NCBI GenBank assembly: GCA_016508695.1
Contig: VNKQ01000007.1
Location: forward strand, 558,001 to 622,000
DNA from: Hyphodiscus hymeniophilus
Lineage: Eukaryota > Ascomycota > Leotiomycetes > Helotiales > Hyphodiscaceae
Direction: 5' to 3'
Length of the DNA stretch: 64,000 nt
In this document: positions 23,766 to 36,000 of the stretch, piece after piece
Layout of the letters: each line of letters starts with the position of its first letter
Position numbering within the stretch: position 1 is the first letter of the stretch
Notes under the pieces: model-generated
Seen by the model: the letters and a program-made list of their open reading frames with translations, nothing else
What the model was told of the DNA's origin: nothing
The model's database searches: none
Program-made: the position numbers and the translations under genes

Positions 23766-24020
23766 ATTTGGAGATTTTAGATGCGAATAACGTAGCTCGG
23801 AAGAGCTGCTGTATGACCTTCAACTTGACTTGAAGTTCTGTCTGTCTTTTGAGTCTTAAGCCAAAACTAATATTGCGCGGAATTCGATTACTGAAAACCA
23901 CTTGAGCAACCAGGACGACGAAATAAGGTGGAGAGTGAACACTAGACAGTAAGTGCTCCAGCAGGTAGGTAGGGAAGTCCATGAAATGTCTGATATTCAA
24001 TATGTGACAAGCGGCTTAGT

Positions 24021-24419
24021 TTACATCATGCATTGCTTTGAACTCACTGCCATAGGAGCCCAAGTGGCGCTAAAAGGTGAGTCCACCGAAAGCATCTCTG
24101 GGCAAGCTGAGGAGGTCCCTTTGTGACCGAGTGAAAGAAGAGCTGTGAATGCAATCACATCAACCGATTGAGGAGCGGCCTCCCCAAAGAAGCCAAGTTT
24201 GACAACCAGTCTTCTTGTATTAATGACTTGAAGCAAGACAACGTTGGTGCACGTCCGCTGTGGCAGCAGTCTAAACAAAGTCTTTATAGTGAAACTTACG
24301 ATGATGAGCCAGGGACTTCGTTCTAGTAAGTCATATCCGTGAACGAGCTTTGTCGTGTCGATGTAGCAATGTTCCCTTCTCGGCGTCTTGCTATCTTTGG
24401 TGTCCACTTCACTAGCCAA
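24021..24419 (-). pseudogene. Possible gene relic, family not recognised
   Basis: A minus-strand frame of 132 codons without an ATG. Its first part (CYIDTTKLVHGYDLLERSPW) reads into a strong GTAAGT donor at about 24300, and after an acceptor-like CTTCAAG a second protein-like segment (SLIQEDWLSNLASLGRPLLN) appears in another frame and soon meets a stop. The spliced order looks like a fragment of a larger fungal protein, but there is no start and no C-terminus. Chance cannot be excluded. Confidence 0.3.
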
Positions 24420-24541
24420 CTTTTGATAGTCTTATGTCGGAGCTCTTGTTATAGATTTATTCCCAACTTGTGATTTGGGTATCTAAGATTGAGAATGTCT
24501 TGAAGAGAATGGAGGATTGCAGCCAAAGGGATCACCGATCA

Positions 24542-24549
24542 TCACGTGA
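24542..24549. promoter_or_regulatory. TCACGTGA palindrome upstream of CNOT9
   Basis: Perfect 8-base E-box palindrome, the core bound by Cbf1-type bHLH proteins. It lies 252 bases before the CNOT9 start codon. Function inferred only from the motif. Confidence 0.35.
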
Positions 24550-24800
24550 AAAGAGTCAAGCTTCCCGTAGCGCTAAAATTCCCCACCTGCCTTCACCGCG
24601 ACCTCGTCCGAAAGCATCATAACTGAACCTCCAACACTCACTTCCATAAGGGACTCGACTCTCCGCCGCCTCGCTTCTTATCTATTCTGAGAATCCCCCG
24701 GACTGCAGTGGGGAATAGTGCGCCAATTTTCGTCTTACAATTCTATCGCGTATTCACTGTCAGTTCGAGTCCGGCCTGCTGGCTATCTCGATTCACCAAG

Positions 24801-26020
24801 ATGCTCTCTGGGGCACACGTCTTTTCCCATCAACACCAATATAACCCGCAAGGCGAGCCGGCATGGATGCATCAGCAGTCTCACCACCAGCATGCGCAGC
24901 AAGCAGCCGCCGCCGCAGCTTCTGCCGCTCAACAACAACACTACAATAGGATCGCTGCCAGTCACAACTCTGCTGGTCCTGCGATAAGCTCTGCACATGG
25001 TCAGGACACAAGCATGATGGACAATGTTTCAGATGAGAACCGACGGACGTTGAATTTCATTTCAGATTTGTTGAACGAAGACTCAAGGGAGGCGGCTCTG
25101 TTAGAGCTAAGCAAGAAGCGCGAACAAGTCCCAGAGCTTGCTTTAATCCTATGGCACTCATTCGGTACGTCAAATACGGAAGTAGATGATGAGTAATTCT
25201 AATGTCTGCTAGGCGTTATGACATCGCTGCTTCAGGAGATCATATCCGTCTATACCTTGCTCAACCCGTCCCAGCTCACTGCTGCTGCGTCTAACCGAGT
25301 CTGCAATGCACTGGCGCTTCTACAATGTGTCGCATCCCACAACGAAACTCGTGCTTTGTTCCTGAATGGTATGTACTAAACTCTGTTACTTGAAACCGCT
25401 GCTGACATTTTGGAGCACATATCCCACTCTTCCTCTACCCCTTCCTGAATACTACCTCGAAATCTCGGCCCTTCGAGTACTTGCGGTTGACCTCACTCGG
25501 AGTCATTGGAGCTCTGGTCAAGAACGATTCTTCCGATGTTATCAACTTCCTCCTGACAACCGAGATCATTCCTCTTTGTCTAAGAATCATGGAGACGGGC
25601 TCCGAGCTTAGCAAGACGGTTGCCATATTCATTGTCCAGAAGATCCTCCTTGACGATCATGGCCTGAACTATATTTGCGCAACATATGAGCGTTTTTACG
25701 CTGTTGGCACCGTTCTAAGCAATATGGTCTCACAGCTCGTTGAGCAACAAACTGCCCGCCTTCTCAAGCACGTTGTGCGTTGCTTTCTCCGGTAAGAGGC
25801 CCCACTGCAAGCATGTTATCCATGACTCACCCTTCTAAGACTTAGTGATAATGCTCGTGCCCGAGAAGCACTCCGTCAATGCCTCCCTGAACCACTCCGC
25901 GATGCCACATTCTCTTCTGTCCTCCGTGACGACGCTGCTACCAAACGCTGCCTGGCACAACTCCTCATAAATCTATCCGACAATGTTGTCGAATCATCTG
26001 GAAATCATCAGGGCATCTGA
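24801..26020 (+). CDS. caf40: CCR4-NOT subunit CNOT9/Rcd1/Caf40
   Basis: Armadillo-repeat subunit of the CCR4-NOT deadenylase complex, acting in mRNA decay and translational repression. Exons 24801-25164, 25213-25368, 25416-25791 and 25840-26020 give 358 residues; phases 1, 1 and 2 all close. The N-terminus (residues about 8-50) is a His/Gln/Ala-rich low-complexity tail, usual in fungal members. The conserved core follows with LALLQCVASHNETRALFLNA, IPLFLYPFLNTTSKSRPFEY, LRLTSLGVIGALVKNDSSDV and LRLSDNARAREALRQCLPE. The start ATG at 24801 is the first after an in-frame region without supporting homology. The last intron ends at TCTAAG (25839); the nearby TTAG would break the conserved RLSDNARARE. 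Very confident identification. Confidence 0.97.
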
Positions 26021-27448
26021 TGATTGCGAGCCTCTCTGTAACATAACCACACTTCGACGCATGCATGTACGAGGCAAAAGAGTGGGATTTCATCTTCGGT
26101 TTTACTTAGACAGCGAAAGCATTGCGGGACAATTCATGGTTCATTTGCGGTGTTTATCGGGATCCACGTCATTCATCGCTAGGATTGCTTTCGGTGAGCA
26201 TACTGACCTAGGAGAAACTGCGACTGGATCTATTAGGCTTTGCTATTTCATCGTTCATTTACCTGATCTTCAGGTTTGCATTCTGCGGATGGCGTTAGGC
26301 AGATATTATTGAAGCTGGTGGGTGGGATGTAAAATAGGAGTTTCAGGAATAGATGCATGTGAGCTGGAAGCTTCGTCGATCACTCATCGTGATTACGACT
26401 ATTGAATGAGCGCAACCATTCCGCAGGATTTACTAAAATTCCAGAACGCCATGTTCCACTGGTAGGGCTGATGGGATCCCGGAGCACCAGATTGAGACTA
26501 GTCACGATATCAGACGTCTTGTCAGTTGTCACAAGGCTATTGATGTGCAAGCAATAGGCTATGACGGTATCAGATCCTCGGAGATGCAGAGAGGCTCAGA
26601 GATATCGAGTCAAATTCTTTGCGCCGGACATAGGGAACTGTACATCAAGACCGGACTGCTATCCCTCAACCGAGTCAACCACACCCGATACAATGCACTG
26701 TATGGCTTGTAGCCCTGACGAGTCTGGCCTGAGAACATAATAGGGAGATTCCTCGGTGTTGCGAAGTCATCGGTCTGCAATGGCAGATCGTCTACTCGTA
26801 CCTTCGCAAGTTCGTAGCTGAGTTTGTTTGGTCCTGTGGAATTTGCCGAAGCGCATTTGCTCTATTGGGGCTCTAGTTGCGTATCCCTTGGAGAGATTGA
26901 TAATCGAGTCAAAATCTCCTGTTCTGGCGTATGCTGCCGTGGTATGAGTAATCGAACATCTCCCACACAATCCGGGGGGATGATAGTCAGCGATTTTAAG
27001 TTAGGTGGAGTAAGCATCCAACCAGGGGTCGGACTGGAGGATGGCATACTCCGTACAGGTAGCGAGGAATAGATCAGTAATCGTTGTGTCTCATTAAGCT
27101 CGGCTGAGAACTGCCACCCAAATCCCAAATCCCAATTGGTGCTACAGTACGGAGTATGCCATGCATGCCAACCCGCGTGGCATACTGAGTCGCTGACAAA
27201 ACATCTACGTGCGTTGCGGCGGAGAGGCGGGATTTGCGGGCTGGATGGTGGACTGAAGCTCAACAAAGGGGACTCCAGACATGGCCATGGAGGGGACTTC
27301 ACAGCAAGGAGTACACCGCTGATGAGGTGATTAAGCTTCAGCCCGGGATATTGGGCCGCTGTCATTTCTCACAGAGACCGACTCTCCATTCCATTCCATC
27401 TATAAGGCAAAGTACCGCAACTCCCCCGCGCCCGAATGTTGATTTCTT
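26021..27448. other. Intergenic region with a long inverted repeat
   Basis: 1.43 kb with no gene I can support. It carries a perfect 16-base inverted repeat (27041-27056 and 27147-27162), listed separately. Otherwise it should contain the CNOT9 3' UTR and the promoter of the bZIP gene. Confidence 0.45.
27041..27162. repeat. Inverted repeat with 16-base arms
   Basis: Left arm ATGGCATACTCCGTAC at 27041-27056 and right arm GTACGGAGTATGCCAT at 27147-27162 are exact reverse complements, separated by 90 bases. The core TACTCCGTAC/GTACGGAGTA looks like a palindromic dispersed element or remnant of a small non-autonomous transposon; that is inference. Confidence 0.6.
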
Positions 27449-29923
27449 ATGATGGACCCCTCTTACAATTTTCCCCCAGACGATTATGCCTTGACTATCC
27501 TCACTCAAGCCGCTATGCACACGAACCACCACAACCACACAGAATCGCCCAATCATCGTCCAGCGTTCGAACCCCAACCCGTATCGTCCCAGCATTTGCC
27601 GTCCCGAGGACTGCCAGGGCCGATCACTAATCATCAGACCGACGACGACATCAATATCCTCCGTCGCATTCCACAAGTACCACGCAGGAAGACCCCAGAT
27701 ATATTTGGGGATTTCAATCCAGCGGTGTTGTCAGGTCGTAGTATGGAGACCCTCGCGTTCAACCCCACAGCTGCCAGTGGACAGATGCCCTACATGAACC
27801 AGGCCTATCGAGGCATCGGATCTCAGATATCGCAGAACTACGCCAATAGTTTGGGCATCTTGAATGCCGAGTCTTATGACGACGCCAGAGGTGCCTTGAG
27901 AGCGAGAGAAGCTAGTGATATGAGACTCAAGCATAATGAACCTACCATGCCGTTCGGTATCACGAGTGGTCCCAAAATCACACTTGATTCCGAGTCAAGG
28001 GTAGATAGTGAGGACGTGGATGCTGGATCTAGGAGGAGGAAGAAACCTAGGATTGAGACGCATAGTGGAGACGACGATGACGAGGCTAGGAAGAAGTCCA
28101 GGGGTCGCCCAAGAGTCGACCCCAAGGACGAGACTCCTGCAGATGTAAGTCCCCGTGAGGCTTTGAGTTTCTTCCTGGGTATACGGTGGCTTGCAATTAT
28201 GTGTGATGGAGATTGATAAAAAAGATTTTTTTTTTGGCTCATCTACTATTTATGATTGTACGTTTGGATGCATTTCTAATGGAACTTAGCGTCGGAGGAC
28301 CCAAATTCGAATGGCACAGAGGGCTTACCGACATCGGAAAGAAACAACAATCTCTTCTTTAGAGAAGCGTGTTGAAGATCTCAAGGCGACGAATGAGGAG
28401 ATGAGCAACATCTTCATCAGCCTGTACGATTTCGCTGCTGGTAAAGGCCTCTTGGACCGGGAACCAGAGTTTAGTCGACAGCTTCAGTCCACCACTGAAA
28501 GATTCTTGGCTTTAGCGAAAACAGCTGAGGATCTCGAGGACAATCACGGCGATGACGGAGAGAAGCACGAAGAAGAAGGCGAAAGTGGAAGCGGCAAGCC
28601 CAAAGGTCGACGAGCATCCCCCAAGAAACGTAAAGCACCGACACCACCACCAGTATCAGATCCTAGCAACTCGTGGGGCGGTTATACTCTTTCAAAAGAA
28701 GATAGCCCGATTGAAGACATCGACCTGGGTTATCATCCAGATCAGCAGTATAGAACCCGAGAAGATCTTCAAATCATTACAAGGCCGACAGAGGAGAATG
28801 CCAGCTTTCCTTTCGACCTGATGGACTTGCAAAATTATCGAGTTGAAATTCCCCAGATAGAGGACTACTCTCAAAATTTCTTTCCCCATCAATTGCCATT
28901 GCCTAGTTCGTACTCTTATCACGAGTTCTCATTTGCGCGACGAATCCACAGAGGCGCAGTAGAAATGGGATTGAGACTACTCGCCACTGCAGATCCGGAA
29001 GATGAGCGCTTAAAGCGGACTTTTGGCTTTTCTCTCTTGTATGAGAGTAAGGAGGCCATCGAAGCGAGGCTGAAACGAATCCACAACGCTTCCACAAAGG
29101 AAACCCTCTCGGAATGGCGGGCACCTTTCGTGCATGTCGGAGGCTCTGGAACCTATTATCCTATGGCAGATAACGACGTTAATGGTGATCTGGTGCCCAA
29201 ATTCCGCACTGGTTACTCCATGGGCCCGTTTTCCTCTAAAGTATCTCAAGCGCAAGAAGCTCTGGACGATGACATGAAATGTAATCTGCCTGGCTTTGAA
29301 GGAGAATTCTTCGATTCAAACGATGTCGAAGGCTACCTCAGAGGTCATGGGCTCGATATTCCTCCTGCAGCGGACTTCGTTAGTGGTGAGGTTGATCTGC
29401 TAGCACTCACTGAAATGTCAAGTCCGAAGAGCTACAATAGCGACACTATAACTTCTTTACCGTCGCCTCGAACGCCACGAAGTCCGATCGAAAACATTCT
29501 TTTCGATGAGGACAACTTTCCTTTCGGAAACAGTGATAGCACCATGGCTCTCCCGAAAAGTCGAAACCAGATGGCCAACACCCTGCCCTATCCTCTAGCT
29601 TATGATAGCTGGGAGAACAACAAATCAATGGATGAGGATCTCATTGATCCCAGCTTCAGCGCCGTAGCCGAGCAGAATGATGTAAGAGCGAAGACACCTG
29701 AGATTGTCATCAGTGACGCACGCTTTGGTGAAAAGCGTACTGTAACTGTCAATGTGACGATCTTGCTGGAAGGTAAGTGGTCTCCGAAACCAAATAAACA
29801 TGAGTCTTTTTCTAACCTGCTACAGAAATCCTTCTTCGTGGAGTTTGTTTGGGTCGCGCTCCCGGATTCAGGCCGGCGGATGTCAATGCAGCCATAATTG
29901 CTGCTGTGAAAGCTGGCTTTTGA
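27449..29923 (+). CDS. bZIP-type transcription factor
   Basis: Putative DNA-binding regulator. Exons 27449-28144, 28290-29772 and 29826-29923 give 758 residues. Intron 1 (145 bases) splits the basic region: exon 1 ends KKSRGRPRVDPKDETPAD and exon 2 begins RRRTQIRMAQRAYRHRKE, which together form a basic region, followed by a leucine-zipper-like coiled coil (ISSLEKRVEDLKATNEEMSN) and the segment SLYDFAAGKGLL typical of a filamentous-ascomycete bZIP family. The N-terminus is disordered and His/Pro-rich; residues about 205-225 are basic (SRRRKKPRIE), a likely nuclear signal. The last exon restores a conserved end (GVCLGRAPGFRPADV). The start is the ATG ATG pair at 27449. Target genes are not indicated by context. 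Confidence 0.88.
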
Positions 29924-30715
29924 TCACAGCCGGGTCAAGATCTTGCGAGAAAGGCCTCTTTTGGTCGCGATAACAACCCTTGAACTATGGAACATCGCGA
30001 GACTTGGATTCCCAAGACTGGTTCATTAATGTAACATTACAAAATGAATGATTCGTCCAGGCACAAATGACCTCGCTCGCACTCATGTCCCTCATTCCCT
30101 GCAAGAAAGAACGTGCCAACAAACTTCGGATTTCAAACGATCCAAGAAAGGAATAACTTTCTGGGGATTTCGAGCCTGTTCATTGCTAAGATCTGTAGAC
30201 AAATCGAAAAGAAGGAATAAGAAGACAGGGACGTAAATTAGAGGAGGAGGAAATGGACGATTTTCAGGGGTTTCAGGGTACTCACCTTCCATGGTGGTGA
30301 TGGTGGTGTAGAAACTGAATTGCTCAAGGCAGAGTTGCGGCTACATGGCAGACTCAGGGACTTTATAAGACTTGGGACGGTAGAGAAATTGTGCTTGGAG
30401 AAAAAGTTTTATGTTTGGGTTGTTTGGGCGAGTGTACTCGAGTACCTACCTACCTTAGGTAGCGAACACATGAGCTGGTACAGTGTAGCAAAAGGAGGAA
30501 CTAGAAGGAATGAAACCCACATTAAACCAACAAAAGCTCTAGCCTTCAATGAGTGTAATTACCTAGTCACTCCATATCACAACAGACACAAGATGAAGTC
30601 AATTCATTCGAGTCCCGCGATGAGCACGTGATGGTTACAAAAGTCACGAGCCAAGAATCCGTATTTAGACATGAGCTCTTCAACACATTGCAGCTATATT
30701 CCAAACAACAAATGA
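29924..30715. other. Intergenic region
   Basis: 792 bases between the bZIP gene and the LYR-motif gene. It has a short palindrome CTACCTACCTTAGGTAG (about 30449-30465) and a GCACGTGAT motif near 30623. No gene is seen. Confidence 0.45.
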
Positions 30716-31798
30716 ATGCCACGCCACTTCGTCCCACCCAGTGCTCGTACACGGCAAATACTTCCCAGCAAGTTCTTCGCTCATAGGATAGCTTGTACCT
30801 TTACCCTCCCAAAACCACCCCTCCAAATCTAATATAAAGCTACAGGTCTAGCACTTTACCGCGCCCTCCTCGAACAATGCACTCGTGTTCCCCTCCCCAA
30901 TGACCTACCCCTCGCCGGTCCCGTAAATCCCCTCAAGCATCTAATCCGCAAGCGTTTCAAGAAAGATGTTCCGATCTCGAGCCCGAGATTGGCGGTTAAT
31001 GCGTTGAAGGTTGGATATGCGGTTCGTATTCCCATCTCTTCCCTCTCACGTTCTTCCCTGTCCCTTATTTCTTGTCTCCTGATATTGGGCCTATGGCTGA
31101 CAAGCACCTGACAGGCAGAGCAACTCTTGCGCATAGCAGGCGATGGCTCATCTCCCGCCCTCTCCAAAGTCCACACCCTCCTACGTCTCCGAGCCTCGCG
31201 CTCCACAGCCTCTCGCCTCATCTGTAAGCTTCCACCGCCGCGCGAAACCCCTGATCGAGTAGGCCCTTACCCGGGTGCGCCAAAATTGCTGGATGTTCGA
31301 CCCCTGCCTCTGGAACAGTTGTCAGGACGCAGACATGTGCCTGGCCTGACGCATGCAAACGGTTATCCATTCCTGCGAACGCGGAAACCGCAGAGTCCGT
31401 TTTTGAGTCGCGTCTTGCGGGAGAAGATCGCTGTTAAGGATAAGAGACACAAAAAGATGCAGAACTTGGACACTGAGGTTGATCATGCGAAGAATGAGGC
31501 GTCCTGGGAGAAGTTGATTGATGAATTGGCGGAGCGAGAGGGAAGGGGAAGAGACAAACCGAGGAAAAGGCAGACGGAGGAGAGTTGGGAAGAGGAGCCA
31601 TTGAAGACGAAGGAACGTTTGAAATTCTTGATTTATGAAGATTTGCATAAGGCAAAGAAGATGGGGGATAAGATGATTGAGATTGTGGAGAGAGAGAAGA
31701 CTTTGTGGAGGCATGAAAGGATGATTAGAAAAGCTGAGAAGAAGGCCGCGAAGAGGAAAGGGAAGGGGACTGAGGAATCAGATGTGGAAGAGTGGTGA
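30716..31798 (+). CDS. LYR-motif protein (Complex1_LYR-like), probably mitochondrial
   Basis: Exons 30716-30794, 30846-31021 and 31115-31798 give 312 residues (phases 1 and 0). The first exon is short and basic (MPRHFVPPSARTRQILPSKF), like a mitochondrial targeting peptide. Across intron 1 comes ALYRALLEQCTRVPLP with the L-Y-R tripeptide near residues 29-31, then GPVNPLKHLIRKRFKKD and, across intron 2, VGYAAEQLLRIAGDG. LYR proteins act as assembly factors that bind acyl carrier protein or Fe-S transfer machinery in mitochondria; this member has a long Lys/Glu-rich coiled-coil C-terminal half (residues about 190-312), longer than usual for small LYR proteins. The exact function is unknown. The start is chosen because the splice at 30794/30846 is in phase and gives the targeting-like lead. 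Confidence 0.72.
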
Positions 31799-32144
31799 TG
31801 GTTGATACTCGTCTCTCGTACAATACAGATAAACAGCTTTGGAAGCTATAGATCAAAGCCCATCTATGTTTTTACAATCACGTTTGCAAGGACAGCTCTT
31901 TGCTATCTTAATAAAATCATCGATACGTTGTATTTCTTGCCTCATCTCGCATTCAAAGGCACCAGAGCCGTTGTGAATCCATTCGCCACGCTGATGCATC
32001 CTAACCGCCAGTGAAACGCAAAAATAACCATTCCCTCGTTGCCGCACCATTCTTCGTATGCCATTACTTGCGTCAATGCAAGCCATCTTTCTTAGTTCCT
32101 ACATCCCCAGGCAAGACCATTTGCCAAATCGTGCGTTCGAGCAC
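31799..32144. other. Convergent intergenic spacer
   Basis: 346 bases between the 3' ends of the LYR-motif gene and the Mms2 gene. Nothing recognisable beyond expected 3' UTRs. Confidence 0.5.
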
Positions 32145-32756
32145 CTAGGAGTAAGTAGACCCCTCGGGAGGCTGAGGGAGTTTCTTGTTGGATGGGTGGG
32201 CCATATATCTGTGCCAAGATCAGTATTAGACAGTCGTGTATGTTGAGCCAAGCATACCTTCGCAGCTCAATCAAAACCGTCTCCATAGTATTATCCCGAC
32301 TCCAACTCGCAAGGCAAGGAAGCTTGGCTGGGTCGACGACGCCGTTTCTTGGGTTGACGCAGGGAAGGTTCACTTCGTTGATGAACTGGATAGTGGGTGG
32401 CTTGTCGGGGTATTGGTCGCCGCAGTGCATCTTCAGGGAGTAGATTCGGTTTTCGTGGACGCTCTGTGGTTTGCTGTTAGCAGGTGCAGATACTGGGACA
32501 TGCGAGGACGGATCATCTGTATACAAGGCTCGTCAAACGTACGTGGGGAGGGCCAAGGATTGTGCCGTTCCAGTTGGACATTAACATGTCATCTCCTTCC
32601 GCAAGACCGTATGAGCATGCCTCTGTAGAAGTATATTGTAAGCGTTGGAAGAAAGAGAGCAGCGATAGGTAGCATCTGCTCACCAGCTCCGAGACCTTTC
32701 TCTCCTTTCTCTAACTCCTCCAGTAGTCTGAAGTTTCTTGGGACTTTGGATCCCAT
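32145..32756 (-). CDS. mms2: Ubiquitin-conjugating enzyme E2 variant Mms2
   Basis: Catalytically inactive E2 variant that pairs with Ubc13 to build Lys63-linked ubiquitin chains in error-free post-replication repair. Exons 32756-32684, 32622-32543, 32463-32258 and 32208-32145 give 140 residues, close to yeast Mms2 (137). Joined segments read VPRNFRLLEELEKGEKGLGA, ACSYGLAEGDDMLMSNWNGT, ILGPPH plus SVHENRIYSLKMHCGDQYP, LPCVNPRNGVVDP and, after the last splice, RRYMAHPSNKKLPQPPEG. The usual E2 active-site Cys is absent, as expected for this family. Donors are GTGAGC, GTACGT and GTATGC. It is head to head with Mon2, 313 bases between start codons. Confidence 0.96.
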
Positions 32757-33069
32757 CGTGCCGGTTTGATGTTGAGTTGTAGTTGGATGGTCCGTGGAGT
32801 ACTGAGTTGTTGATAGAGGAGTAGAAAGCGCAATTCTTTCAGTACTACGCACAACTCGACTATCGAGCAGTGAATGCAGCTTCAATGTCCAAATCTGAGG
32901 CTGGAGTTGTTGTTTGGCGGGGTTGGTTTTGAGGCTGACCGCCCCTTCAATTCTGCCGGGGAATCCTCGGCAACTGCGCCGCCGTGTCCAAAGGACAGCT
33001 TCAAAGCCTCTCAACATCATTCGTTACAAGGGACAAAGATCATGGAGATTTTGATGCGAATCTGGTAAC
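32757..33069. promoter_or_regulatory. Short shared promoter, Mms2 / Mon2
   Basis: 313 bases between divergent start codons. No specific binding site was identified. Confidence 0.5.
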
Positions 33070-36000
33070 ATGACGGCGCAGATACTTGCCTCGGAAATTG
33101 CAAATCTTATTCAAGAGAGCAAGAGAAAACACTCTGAACTAAGAAATGTGAGCTTACGCGTTTGCCTTTGAAATATGTTCCCCCCTTAGCTAACTTCGCA
33201 AGGCAGCTGAGAGGTCGCTGGATGAGCTCAAGGCTCTGCGCTCAACTTCTGAAGCTCAGATAGCGGCTGGTAAGTTCCCATTATATAACAAAAAACCTTG
33301 CTCATTCAGTAGACCTTTCTCAACGTCCAAACTTCGTGACACCTTTCCTCATAGCATGTGGAACGAAGAACGTCAAGTTTACCGGTATTGCCGTTGTTTG
33401 TTTGCAAAGACTGGTTGTTGCACGTGGTCTTCCTAGGTCGAAATTGAGAGAAGTTCTTGAAGCTCTCCGGGAAGCTACATCGGCTGGCCTAGATGTTCAG
33501 CTCAAGATTCTGCAGGCTTTGCCGTCTTTGCTCCAGAATTATGCCGAGGATTTGAAGGGGGAACTTTTGGCTGCATCTTTGAATATATGCACAATCTTGC
33601 AAGCAAGCAAGAATGGCATTGTCAATAATACAGCCGCCGCAACGCTTCAACAGCTTGTCGTGTCCGTGTTTGACAAGGTTCTAGCCGAAGACAGTACGTT
33701 TGACTTGGTGCGAATGGATTGCGGTGACTAATTTAAGTGTAGAAATTGCATTGGAGGTGCCTACAGTAGGAGAAGCCCCAAGCGGAGATGGATCTGTCCA
33801 ACTCAGAGCCGCTGCTTTGGATGCCTACAGAGTCTTCAATGATATTTGTCTCCTAACTGAGTCTCAAAAACCAAAATTCCTTAGATCAGCAGGAATACCA
33901 CAGACTTTCGGCCTAGAGCTGATTGAATCTGTCTTAACAAATCATGCTGAAATCTTTCTCTCGCACCCAGAGCAAGCCAATATTCTCCGAATGAGGGTGA
34001 TGCCTTTCATCATTAGCTCGCTATCGGAGAAGTTGAACTTTGCGGTAACCGTCAGAGTAGTGCGAATTTTATACACACTTCTCAGGAAACATCTCAGTAT
34101 TCTGTCTTCCGAGGGAGAGATGGCCTTGGGCCTCCTTACACACATGTTAGATCAAGACACAGCGTTGTGGAAGCGATCTCTATGCATGGAAGTCTTGCGA
34201 GGAATATTTGCCGAAGCAGCTCTCATACGGCGAATATTTGCAATGTATGATGCTAATGAGGGTCGAAAGTCAATCTTGCGAGATCTAGTGGCTGCGTTCG
34301 TCAGAATCAGTACCGAGAAGCCGTCACTCATCGGACTTGGAGCACAATCTTCGATTCCTGTTGTAAACCAGAGTAATAATGGTGGTTCAGACCAAGCTAT
34401 GCTTGAAGCTAGTGGTGTTCCTGGCATCATAAGTAGCTCTGTCAGCTCTGGAGAACCTTCAGCTGGCATTAGTACCCAGTGGAGCACAATGAGAGTCCCG
34501 TGTATTGACCAGCTGGACAAGTCAGATCCACCACCAATTCCGGACTCTTATATTTACAGTCTCACGCTTGCCTGCATCAGCGGCTTTTCTGAGGGGCTGG
34601 CTAAGTTTATACTTCCTCTGACGGTCCCAGATAGACTTCGCAGGAAAGTTACAAGGCAATCTGAGACTGTGGACTCAAAGGCATCCGAATCTGGAGCTGA
34701 AACGCCTGAGCCAACCCGAGCCTCGATAGAAAGACATCCTTCATTCAAGAAGAACCCCCTTCCCACGAACCCTTTGTCACTTCGAGATCATCCACTCTTC
34801 GAAGAGGTAAAAATATGTGCTGGAATTGTGGATGAATGTTGGCCGGCAGTTCTAGCGACATGTTCGACCTTTTTGTATGCTGCTCTAGATTCGGAGTACT
34901 ATCATGGTCTGGTCAGGTCCTTTCAAAAGTTCACACATGTGGCAGGACTACTACGTCTCGCCACACCACGGGATGCTTTCTTGACTACCTTGGGCAAGGC
35001 TGCAGTGCCTCCGAACGTGCTGACAGCCAGTACGTCTCAAGCTCCGACCCCAACAACACCAACTACAGAAAATTCCAGCATGTTCAGCAACGCGAGAGGC
35101 CTCTTGAGTGTTGACAATCTCGTCGGTCATGCCTCCATGAATGAAAGAGGTCGACAGGGATCCTTTGATGTAGGCACTTCATCTCTCAACACTCGCAATT
35201 TGTTGTGTTTGCGAGCACTCCTTAACTTAGGTATTGCACTCGGTCCAACCTTGGATAGTGCCTGGGTCATAATTCTTGGGACGCTCCAGCAAGCAGATTT
35301 AGTACTATTCTCAAGTTCTAAATCCACTCGCACTCCTGCGGTCACTCAAAAGTCGGAGAATCAAATGACTAGCGACGGATCCACGCTCCTTGCGAACTTT
35401 GGCACAGAGATCAAAGCTGTAGAAACAGCTGCATCTAGGCTGCTTGAGAGTACAGTGGACTTTCCAAATCCTATGTTCTTGGAGGTTGTCTCGGCGCTTT
35501 GCAAGTTGTTGGGAAACGAGACTGTACCCAAACAACCAGAGACTCCTGTCGGCTCGGTTCCTCTGTCTCCTGATGCACGACGACCTTCTTACGCTCATCG
35601 AAGGATTACCAGTATCAATGCTGCTCCGGTCACTCAAAATCAAGAGGATTTGTTTGCTTTAGCGAAACTGGGGGATATTGCAAGCATCAACATCGATCGA
35701 CTCATGACTTCTGATCCCGAATCGAGCGGGTGGACTGTTCTGACTTCAGAACTGATCACAGCCGCATCTTCTTCCCACTCTGCTTCTTCCGTTAGATCGA
35801 GAGCCGCCGAGATTCTTGTCCACCTCGTCCTGGAATCTGCTTCAGCAACACTACAAATGCCAGATGGACCACGGAGTGTTGTTCAATTACGCTTGCTTCA
35901 AGCCTTCAGTAGAGCTCTGGAGCCACTACAATCTGATGATCGAGAGAAGTCGGTGGCAATACATACAACTGATATAGATGTGCACAAAATCATTCTTGAA

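Larger units (their letters stand above)
23766..24800. other. Intergenic region upstream of CNOT9
   Basis: 1.03 kb. It holds a coding-like relic on the minus strand (24021-24419, listed separately) and one perfect TCACGTGA palindrome at 24542-24549, about 250 bases before the CNOT9 start. Nothing else is recognised. Confidence 0.45.
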
